NCBI GenBank assembly: GCA_016938235.1
Contig: JAFGVA010000180.1
Location: 1 to 47,501 of the forward strand
Reading direction: 5' to 3'
From: Bacteroidales bacterium
Lineage (GTDB): Bacteria > Bacteroidota > Bacteroidia > Bacteroidales > UBA10428
Length of the DNA stretch: 47,501 nt
Part shown: piece after piece, positions 42,601 through 47,501 of the stretch
How the letters are laid out: each line of letters starts with the position of its first letter
How positions within the stretch are numbered: the first letter of the stretch is position 1
Notes under the pieces: model-generated
What the model saw: the letters and a program-made list of their open reading frames with translations, nothing else
Databases searched by the model: none
Told to the model about the DNA's origin: nothing
Program-made: the position numbers and the translations under genes

Positions 42601-42917
42601 TTGAATTTGGCTTCATCCCAATTGGTACTTCTTTTCCATTCAAAATTGATGTTCAAAAGTTTTGCGCCAATCTCAACCGCTTCTTTAAATTCAACGTTTT
42701 CATGTTCCTTTATAAACTCAATGGCATTACCGCCTTTGTCACAACCGAAGCATTTATAAATACCCTTTGCCAGGTTAACGCTAAACGATGCTGTTTTTTC
42801 ATTGTGGAATGGACAACACGCTTTGTAATTCCTCCCTGCTTTCTTTAGTGTGATAAAACTGGATACTACCTCGTAAATTTCATCATTGATTTGCTCTATA
42901 ACCCTTTTTGCATCCAT
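39696..42917 (-). CDS. DnaG-type primase fused to a C-terminal ATPase
   Basis: A 1073-residue replication protein. The N-terminus has a CHC2 zinc finger (CCPFHNEK at about 34-41, CFGCDKGG at 56-63). A TOPRIM domain follows with YIVEGYTDVLRMH near 250 and LIYDGDSAGR, the catalytic Glu and Asp pairs. The middle (about 430-700) is unfamiliar. An ATPase region has Walker A FGKRQSGKSTAA near 727-738 followed by PFWGNEYKN, resembling phage/plasmid D5- or DUF927-like helicases. Primase plus helicase in one chain is typical of self-replicating mobile elements. It lies 4 bp from the upstream 96-aa gene and beside the iteron cluster. Confidence 0.88.
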   Translation of the reverse strand: MDAKRVIEQINDEIYEVVSSFITLKKAGRNYKACCPFHNEKTASFSVNLAKGIYKCFGCDKGGNAIEFIKEHENVEFKEAVEIGAKLLNINFEWKRSTNWDEAKFKHEESLKIACNIIEKFFQEQVNHKNAQDYIKERNLIIPENSNFNIGYAPSGNALLAHAREKGVKIEILEEIGVLKSNDKGIYDFFYNRLMFPVCNSKGQTIAFAGRDLNETPKIKYLNTHESCIYTKGNELYALNIARFAIKNEDRAYIVEGYTDVLRMHSIEVINSVATGGTALTNPQAKLLKKYTNKATLIYDGDSAGRNAMCRNAEILIKNQFHVSVVVLPEKQDPDSLFTDKETFLQYDEKQEDYIIYKTAEYAERFANDPVKKSEVIKRMAALISCYDKTNQEVYLDFVSEQIKPKKAWQDALKENSQPVEKKVSKKENINDIIKLKKEQQENLLEYQFYEEKGAYWTVEGKHPKQISNFTFEALFCVFHNDGQGRIDLKYILNLKSQYGRKRLATISSDDFCTPASFKKQVHRRHGFFWYGNDTQLDSIKNVKLLGIPEAKELERVGYNVKNRFWVFANGLYYDKTFHEIDEYGVTTHAKRINSMDEFKEIPPESQIRIDDTFHVLNTTAEFIGKYGTDNLKDKIKQGQVHLLHFFFLPYGKLLRISSSDSGNPFKENSKYIAPPKNSDWDFGKWATSMNKVYPGNAELLIAYYIATVFSDVIYKANFGYFPLLFLFGKRQSGKSTAARSIMYMFGKPPMEDGINLASGSTSTGMQRSMDSTTNHPFWGNEYKNSIHKNTIEALKGIADRNGKLTGVKSGGNETRIAKPRGSGIISGQDLPTQDPALSSRSLLGEFDDTNRGKYEDLKEFKSAEESLQFTNITCSVFDNRYLIEDNYAKEEPGISSEVMDELISEFGNVDRRTVLNISSVLTPMKILMEQSDLKFPFNYQTAKAALIRSAKLTISVQNQSDEVEQYFHVLQSLINLYRLTEDVHYKIVNVEQNTKHLYLRVGAIHGLYREQARKEGLTVLDQAVVGEYLKKHRSFVDYRRKNVKFGENRTSAYIMDYDILIEQGIEMERFSL

Positions 42918-42920
42918 CGG

Positions 42921-43211
42921 CTACCAATCTTTACCTGTCAATAATTCACGGTTCTTGCTGTCGAGGCTCATAAAGAACTCGTATATGTTACCCCTGAAAT
43001 CATAGAATTTATTTAAAAGGTGATACCCCATTGATGAACCCCATATTTTATAAAAGAGAGTAACCAGTTCCTTTTGCGCTTCTTGTATCATGGCTTGAAT
43101 TTTCGTGCCATCAAACGGGATTGCGGTATGACCGTATTTCTCAAAGATGCTTTTTATGCGGTTATCCAAGTAGAATAACTTCGATACCGTATTAGGTGCT
43201 AATGCTGTCAT
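42921..43211 (-). CDS. Hypothetical protein beside the primase
   Basis: A 96-residue helical protein (TVSKLFYLDNRIKSIFEKYG, then MIQEAQKELVTLFYKIWG). No motif recognised. It is 3 bp upstream of the primase gene and 5 bp after the antirepressor gene, so it is in the same operon. A primase accessory or a small replication protein is possible, but nothing in the sequence proves it. Confidence 0.55.
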   Translation of the reverse strand: MTALAPNTVSKLFYLDNRIKSIFEKYGHTAIPFDGTKIQAMIQEAQKELVTLFYKIWGSSMGYHLLNKFYDFRGNIYEFFMSLDSKNRELLTGKDW

Positions 43212-43216
43212 GTGAT

Positions 43217-43759
43217 TTAATTTGGGAAATCAATAGAAAGTTGTCGCTTGTTTATTTGCCATTGCTCAAAGGTCATTTCCTTAACCTTGTTGAGTGCCTT
43301 TTTAGCCTCAGAGAGCAGCAGTTTCTGATTGCCATAATCGGAACGGATTTTCTCAATGTCCTCTAACTGCTTTTCAATGGCTTTTTGTTTATGCTCCAAA
43401 AATTCCGACTGGCCGACAAAGTGGTTGAACAGAGCCGTATAGCATTCCATTTTGTACCTGATAATAGGCTCTTGTGATTCTTCCTTTACATTTTTGGGGT
43501 TAATGGTAAAAATCCATCCTAAAGCATACATGTATGGCAAGCAAAACATTTCGTATTGTTTTCCATCTTTACCAGTAGAGGTGCTCAGCACCCCAACAGC
43601 ACCCAAAATTTCATCGTTCTTTATCTTCGACCTTTGGTTTTTATCATCAATGCCCAGGGCTTCACAAATAGGTCTAATTGGTACAAGCTTATCTGCATAG
43701 TCTATTAGCATGATGCTGACATTGTTAATCTTTGCTACGGTTTTAATTTTTTCTGTCAT
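43217..43759 (-). CDS. P22-type phage antirepressor
   Basis: A 180-residue protein with a P22_AR_N-like N-terminal domain: VPIRPICEALGIDDKNQRSKI, then VSTSTGKDGKQYEMFCLPY and LGWIFTINPKNV, ending with a helical tail containing a coiled stretch (KAIEKQLEDIEKIRSDYG). This domain occurs in phage antirepressors that inactivate repressors and permit induction. Its presence is a direct sign that this half of the window is phage-like. It precedes the 96-aa and primase genes closely. Confidence 0.85.
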   Translation of the reverse strand: MTEKIKTVAKINNVSIMLIDYADKLVPIRPICEALGIDDKNQRSKIKNDEILGAVGVLSTSTGKDGKQYEMFCLPYMYALGWIFTINPKNVKEESQEPIIRYKMECYTALFNHFVGQSEFLEHKQKAIEKQLEDIEKIRSDYGNQKLLLSEAKKALNKVKEMTFEQWQINKRQLSIDFPN

Positions 43760-43791
43760 AATCGTTTGTTTGAAATGTTATTCGACATATA

Positions 43792-43819
43792 GGCAGGGCT
43801 GCCCTTATCCAGCCCTGCC
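43792..43819. repeat. Perfect GC-rich hairpin before the antirepressor gene
   Basis: GGCAGGGCTG (43792-43801) and CAGCCCTGCC (43810-43819) form a perfect 10-bp stem with an 8-nt loop, between the DUF4406 stop and the antirepressor start. No T run follows on the minus strand, so it is more likely an mRNA-stabilising or attenuating structure, or a protein binding site, than a terminator. Confidence 0.7.
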
Positions 43820-43828
43820 GGAACCCTG

Positions 43829-44164
43829 CTAATTGTTAAGGGAGGTTAGTATTTCTCGTATCTCTTTGTTGCTTACAGGATGGAATATTGTCTCAAGCTT
43901 CAAATCCATTGCAACGGTCAGCTCGATACGTGCCATGATATTCTCCTTCCAATTGGGTAAAACATAAATAGCCTGGCACTTTTTCAACTGCTTGATTCTG
44001 CTTTCCATTGCATCTGTCCAACCCATGTGTATGTATGGAATTTCGGTTGGGTTGATAACAGAACACCTCATGGATTTCAGCTTTTTCGTAATCTTGTCTG
44101 TTTCCAGATAATATCTTCCATCATCTGAATTCGTTTCGTTTCCGCAGATGTATATTTTTCTCAT
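43829..44164 (-). CDS. DUF4406 nucleoside-binding-like protein
   Basis: A 111-residue Rossmann-like protein: KIYICGNETNSDDGRYYLE, VINPTEIPYIHMGWTDAMESR and the signature CQAIYVLPNWKENIMARIELTVAMDL. The last phrase (xxLPxWxxSxGARxExxxA in most members) marks DUF4406, related to nucleoside 2-deoxyribosyltransferases and common in phages. An enzymatic role in nucleotide metabolism or base modification is possible. Here the Gly of the usual motif is Met (ENIMARIE). Confidence 0.82.
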   Translation of the reverse strand: MRKIYICGNETNSDDGRYYLETDKITKKLKSMRCSVINPTEIPYIHMGWTDAMESRIKQLKKCQAIYVLPNWKENIMARIELTVAMDLKLETIFHPVSNKEIREILTSLNN

Positions 44165-44171
44165 AACAGCC

Positions 44172-44324
44172 TTATTTTCTAATGTTTTTTTGCTTACAGA
44201 TAAGGTGTTCCGGAATGGTGTATGTTTTCGATTTTTTCTTCAGTAGATTTTTGAACAGATAGAACCTGACACCTTGTTTCCGGCCTTTGTTTTCCTTTCG
44301 ATTTTTTTCAGTTTTCACTTTCAT
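44172..44324 (-). CDS. Small very basic 50-residue protein
   Basis: ATG at 44324, TAA at 44172. The product starts MKVKTEKNRKENKGRKQGVR and continues LFKNLLKKKSKTYTIPEHL. About a third of its residues are Lys or Arg, so nucleic-acid binding is conceivable. It fills the gap between the excisionase-like gene (23 bp away) and the DUF4406 gene (7 bp away) in the same direction. Short, so only moderately certain. Confidence 0.5.
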   Translation of the reverse strand: MKVKTEKNRKENKGRKQGVRFYLFKNLLKKKSKTYTIPEHLICKQKNIRK

Positions 44325-44347
44325 AGATTTTAAAAAGGCTTGACCGA

Positions 44348-44656
44348 TTAAATATTTTGCCTAATCTCATCTATCGGGGAATGGCGACCAGCTTTTATCC
44401 AGTCTTCTATTTCGCCTATTTTGAACAATAGGACTTTACCACCCGGCTTATAATAAGGGATTTGCTTTTGATGAACTCTATTATAAATGGTACTGATACT
44501 TTCTCCTAACAGCTTTGAAAGTTCGTGTACATTGATATAGTCGTATCCCGTAATGGCTTTTCTTTGAACCTGTATCAATTCCGATACCTGGTTGTTTAGT
44601 TTTTCGAGACTTTTTAATGTCTCAGCATTGAAATTTTCTTGTTTATCCATAATCAT
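44348..44656 (-). CDS. Excisionase-family HTH protein
   Basis: A 102-residue protein. A helical N-terminal half (residues 1-38) is followed by a winged helix-turn-helix from about 42: YINVHELSKLLGESISTIYNRVHQ, then IPYYKPGGKVLLFKIGEIEDWI. The pattern (layer 1: helix-turn-helix; layer 2: KxGxxxLFxxxDxxxWI) is that of Xis/MerR-like HTH_17 excisionase proteins of Bacteroidota. It would bend DNA for excision or act as a repressor. The TCGGA repeats just upstream are likely targets. Confidence 0.85.
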   Translation of the reverse strand: MIMDKQENFNAETLKSLEKLNNQVSELIQVQRKAITGYDYINVHELSKLLGESISTIYNRVHQKQIPYYKPGGKVLLFKIGEIEDWIKAGRHSPIDEIRQNI

Positions 44657-44714
44657 TTTTTTACTACGATTTTATGGACACAAGTTTAAGTTGAGACAAT
44701 GCTTCTTTCCAATG

Positions 44715-44827
44715 TCGGACTATCCGATATTTTTAAAATAATTTTTATGTCTCATATATTCAACACTTTATAAAGGCAGTATTTAGCCTTATCGGACACT
44801 TTTTCCCATTTTTGTCGGATACTTTTT
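44715..44827. promoter_or_regulatory. TCGGA repeat cluster, operator or recombination sites
   Basis: TCGGA-CTA-TCCGA, an inverted repeat at 44715-44727, then two direct copies of TCGGAYACTTTTT at 44792-44804 and 44815-44827 (23 bp apart). All lie in the 217-bp gap between the 319-aa gene and the excisionase-like gene. The layout suggests binding sites of the HTH protein or of the integrase complex. Confidence 0.65.
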
Positions 44828-44873
44828 ATCAAGCAAAAGGCAACAAATATAAAAACGGTCAATATTTGCCCGG

Positions 44874-45833
44874 TTAACGCTTCAATTTTTCCAGCTCGTT
44901 TTCTATATCCTTGGTCGGAATATTCCGTTCTTGAAAATATGCTTTCATATATTCAAGTTCCCGATGATACTTTTTTGAGCTTAAATTTTGAAGTTTTCCA
45001 GCAATTTTATAGAAGTATGAGTTTTTATAATCGTCAAGGCTGAGATGGTTAATAAGGAGTAGAAACTTTGCCAGAGAGCTTGTATCAAGATTCTCACGTA
45101 ACCTTAACCCAATGAGGTTAAAAATGAACTTTGCCCACAATACTTGACGGATACTGGTTAATGCCCCGATTGTTTTAACGCTTGTGGGTTCTATTGTTTC
45201 AATTGCTATATTACTATTTGCCCTGATGTAGTTGAGAAATTTCAGCTTGTCGTAGTAATCACAATAGAAGTTGTAATATGCTTTGGGGTCGGTGGTAGAT
45301 AGGTTAATGTATTCAGAGTAGTAATATATTTCTAGTAACTTGATTTCAGATGATTTGTGTTGAACAGAGATAATATCTTGTGCTTTCTTGGCTTTTTCTC
45401 TGAGAAATATCCAGATAAATAATCGAATGATGTTTATGCGCATCTTGCCTTTTTGAGTATAGCATAACTCACCATTGCTATTAAATACTTCGAGCTTTTT
45501 TAAATGGGTGTTGGGAGGTAAGAAAGGGAGGGAGAAATACTTTTCGCTAACGGTAACAAATCGCTCGGTGTGCTTTAACTGTTCCCGTATAATGAGCGAC
45601 TTGTCAATAATACTTTCGATACTTTCTGCTTTTACCAGGTAGTCGTAATCAAACATATCCATCAACTTGGTTGAAAACGGTTCTGTCGGGAACTGTGTCA
45701 TCTTATCCAGGAGTTCATCAATATTTGATTCCCATACGTTTGATTCTTTTGCTCTTTTGTAGCCTTGCAGTAGTTTCTCAAACACTGCAAGGCAATCATT
45801 CTCAAATGTTTCGTTTCCTTGTTCTGCCATCAA
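44874..45833 (-). CDS. Hypothetical helical protein next to the integrase
   Basis: A 319-residue, mostly helical protein I do not recognise. It has an acidic N-terminal part, a hydrophobic stretch INIIRLFIWIFLREKAKKAQ near 130-150, a Tyr-rich segment (YYYSEYINL, YYNFYCDYYDKL) and a basic C-terminal tail. No signal peptide, catalytic motif or clear membrane topology. It lies between the integrase (122 bp) and the excisionase-like gene, a position where Bacteroidota elements often carry a conserved regulatory protein. Met1 or Met2 may be the start. Confidence 0.6.
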   Translation of the reverse strand: MMAEQGNETFENDCLAVFEKLLQGYKRAKESNVWESNIDELLDKMTQFPTEPFSTKLMDMFDYDYLVKAESIESIIDKSLIIREQLKHTERFVTVSEKYFSLPFLPPNTHLKKLEVFNSNGELCYTQKGKMRINIIRLFIWIFLREKAKKAQDIISVQHKSSEIKLLEIYYYSEYINLSTTDPKAYYNFYCDYYDKLKFLNYIRANSNIAIETIEPTSVKTIGALTSIRQVLWAKFIFNLIGLRLRENLDTSSLAKFLLLINHLSLDDYKNSYFYKIAGKLQNLSSKKYHRELEYMKAYFQERNIPTKDIENELEKLKR

Positions 45834-45955
45834 TTTTTGATTTTAAATATTTATATTCTCTTAACATGGATTTATACACCGAACAAGGAATTGTGTCCCT
45901 AATTCACTCGTTTTTTTATTAAAAACTTAATAACATAATTCATAAACCGTTATCA

Positions 45956-47221
45956 TTAAAAGGATGTAAGGTGTTTGGCAATTTCCTTTTTTTGTTCGTT
46001 TTCAAAACTGTCAAGATAGGTTTCTGTCATTTTCACGTCTTTGTGACCTAAACTTTCACTTATGAATTCGGTAGAAATACCAGACCGCTTTAAAATTGTA
46101 GCAAAACTATGGCGTGCCGTGTAGGTGGTTATATGCTTTTCAATACCGACCTTTTTGGCAATTTTACCCATGTGTACATTAAACTTACGAACCCTCCAAC
46201 CAATTTTGTATTTCTCCTCCTTCATGGTTAATCCCTCGTAGAGTAGAGAGAACACGTAATTATTGGGAGATTTATCGGTATTTCCCCATTTGTCAAGAAT
46301 ACGTTGTATGTCGTGCGTTATTGGAATTAAAATCGGCTTTTGGGTAGCTGAAGAATGTTCTGTTTTTCGCCGGATAAATGTGATGAAGTCTTTACTGATA
46401 TTATGGTACTTTAAATGATACAAGTCGGACATGTTGATGCCGTTGCATAAGTACGATAATAACCAAAAGTCTCTGGCTTCATCTTCATGGGTAAAAGGTA
46501 TAGGTTCGTATTTATAAATTTTTTCGATTTCATTAATCTTTAAAGCCCGCTTCACGGTAATTGCTCTTGCTGCAATATATTTGTCTGGTCCAAAAGGGTA
46601 TAAGTCCAGAGGGATTGCTTTATCTCTTTGAGCCATCAGGAAAGCACTTTTTAACGAACCCATATACCTGTAATAGGTAGTTTGTTTAATTCCTTTTTCA
46701 TGCTTCATAAAATGCTCAAACTCCCTTAGTTTGGGAACTGTCAGCTCTTTAAAATCAAGATTGGTTTCTTTTTTTGTAAACTCCTGCAAGTACATTTTCA
46801 TTGGACTTCCGCACTTGTCACCGTAACCGTTTTTCTTATACTCTTTGGTTTTTATATCGAGATAATGGTACACGTTGCGCATGTTTGCTCCCGTTATCCC
46901 GAAGTGTGTTTTGAATTGGTCAAAGGTGAAATCATCCATCATCTTGATGACTTTTTGTGCCTTTTCTTCTATTAACGAAAATTCAAGTTGGATTTCTTTG
47001 AACTCACCTCTAGGTTTTGGGGCAGTTATCTTCTCAAATTCATCTTCGGAAAACTCATATATCCGGTTTTTACTGTCGATGTTATAATACATCTGTTTGC
47101 GTTCATGCGTCAATCGGAGCTTTGCCGGGTACGTACCGTTTTTTTTCTTCCTTTTTTTGAAAAGCACAATAGCTGTGCTAACTTTACTTGTCATAACTGA
47201 AACTTGTTTTTGGTTATACAA
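45956..47221 (-). CDS. int: Tyrosine integrase of the Bacteroidota mobile-element type
   Basis: A 421-residue site-specific recombinase. The Arm-type DNA-binding start (STAIVLFKKRKKKNGTYPAKLRL) is followed by a SAM-like core-binding domain (about 115-205) and the catalytic domain: NGINMSDLYHLKYHNIS, KPILIPITHDIQRIL, TYTARHSFATILKRSG (HxxR), LGHKDVKMTETYLDSF (GH and nucleophile Tyr). As in many Bacteroidota integrases the first catalytic Arg is not obvious in NGINMSDL. The Met at residue 10 (about 27 bp inside) is a likely alternative start because family members begin near VSTAIVLFKK. It is the last gene of the element side, beside nested inverted repeats. Confidence 0.92.
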   Translation of the reverse strand: MYNQKQVSVMTSKVSTAIVLFKKRKKKNGTYPAKLRLTHERKQMYYNIDSKNRIYEFSEDEFEKITAPKPRGEFKEIQLEFSLIEEKAQKVIKMMDDFTFDQFKTHFGITGANMRNVYHYLDIKTKEYKKNGYGDKCGSPMKMYLQEFTKKETNLDFKELTVPKLREFEHFMKHEKGIKQTTYYRYMGSLKSAFLMAQRDKAIPLDLYPFGPDKYIAARAITVKRALKINEIEKIYKYEPIPFTHEDEARDFWLLSYLCNGINMSDLYHLKYHNISKDFITFIRRKTEHSSATQKPILIPITHDIQRILDKWGNTDKSPNNYVFSLLYEGLTMKEEKYKIGWRVRKFNVHMGKIAKKVGIEKHITTYTARHSFATILKRSGISTEFISESLGHKDVKMTETYLDSFENEQKKEIAKHLTSF

Positions 47222-47230
47222 TGAATCTTG

Positions 47231-47285
47231 TATGGCAGATATTTATGGTAAGTTCGCCAAAACATGTACCATAATTTTTGCCATA
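47231..47285. repeat. Nested inverted repeats upstream of the integrase
   Basis: TATGGCA (47231-47237) pairs with TGCCATA (47279-47285), and inside it TATGGTA (47244-47250) pairs with TACCATA (47267-47273), both centred at about 47258. A further repeat TATCAAAACAC/GTGTTGATA lies at about 47321-47353. The rest of 47286-47501 shows no tRNA or clear gene. This could be the attachment or integrase-binding region, or an operator. Confidence 0.6.
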
Positions 47286-47501
47286 CTTTCGTTATTCAAA
47301 AGTAGAAAAACAAGTAAGTATATCAAAACACCGACAATTGTAAAGTGTTGATAAGTAAGCAAATGAAAGCAAAAGTAAACATCTGAAAATATAGTTACGG
47401 TTGATACCGCAATACGTTGCATAAAATTAGGGGTCGCACAAGTTCAAGGCCTCTTAAAAAAAGTGTTGCTGCTAAAGTTGGATTTTCTGGAATAGGAGGA
47501 A

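Noticed and set aside
47400-47501. tRNA gene as integration target near the right end
   Set aside because: A stretch resembling a T-loop (AGTTCAAGGCCT) is present, but no cloverleaf can be drawn.

Overview
The window looks like an AT-rich Bacteroidota chromosome carrying a large integrated element. The grounds are TAnnTTTG-type promoter elements, a Bacteroidota-style tyrosine integrase, a DUF4248-like small protein, SdiA-regulated and DUF2141 envelope proteins, and the general character of the proteins. The genus cannot be fixed from sequence alone; a Bacteroidales/Marinilabiliales-like, possibly saline or gut-type organism is a guess.

Layout, left to right. (1) About 8-1850: a group II intron on the minus strand (domain V, domain VI and an RT-maturase ORF), sitting directly after the stop codon of a helicase gene. 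(2) 1858-17633: one long minus-strand operon. Read 5' to 3' it encodes an 838-aa membrane-anchored protein with a transglutaminase-like domain, a 219-aa hydrophobic protein, a 281-aa Arg-rich/beta-rich protein (best major capsid candidate, followed by a strong terminator), three small or medium beta-rich proteins, a coiled-coil protein, a 58-aa ORF, an annexin-like membrane-anchored protein, a membrane-anchored RGIRNNNPGN-type virion protein, a repeat-containing spike/fibre, a fused adenine-cytosine methyltransferase, a second C5 methyltransferase and a strawberry-notch-type helicase. I see no portal, terminase, tail tube or tape measure. This is the most interesting block: it reads as an undescribed tailless, perhaps membrane-containing virus-like system. 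(3) 17881-20577: a Na+/Ca2+ exchanger, a secreted pectate lyase and a small lipoprotein. (4) 20749-25629: an OmpR-type two-component system and an envelope operon (SdiA-regulated protein, GT2 glycosyltransferase, sphingomyelin-synthase-like PAP2 enzyme, DUF2141). Three promoters here share exactly the same site geometry, which defines a local regulon. (5) 25674-27068: a small chained operon (DnaJ-like, DUF4248-like, a repetitive TM/coiled-coil protein) and a 102-aa ORF, then a nested 102-bp inverted repeat. (6) 27379-38291: a potassium/sodium module with one KtrA-like RCK protein, three different TrkH/KtrB channels, a cation/proton antiporter, a KinB-like histidine kinase, a kinase-less paralogue of its sensor domain, and an NtrC-family regulator. 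(7) 38436-47221: an Rpn-family nuclease, an iteron-like candidate origin, a primase-ATPase fusion, a P22-type antirepressor, a DUF4406 protein, an excisionase-like HTH protein, an unknown 319-aa protein and a tyrosine integrase with nested inverted repeats just upstream.

Working model (inference): blocks 2 and 7 are the virion/DNA-modification and replication/integration halves of one temperate element. The ion-homeostasis and envelope genes between them are either its cargo or host DNA lying between two separate elements. The left end, and any packaging ATPase, would lie outside the window.
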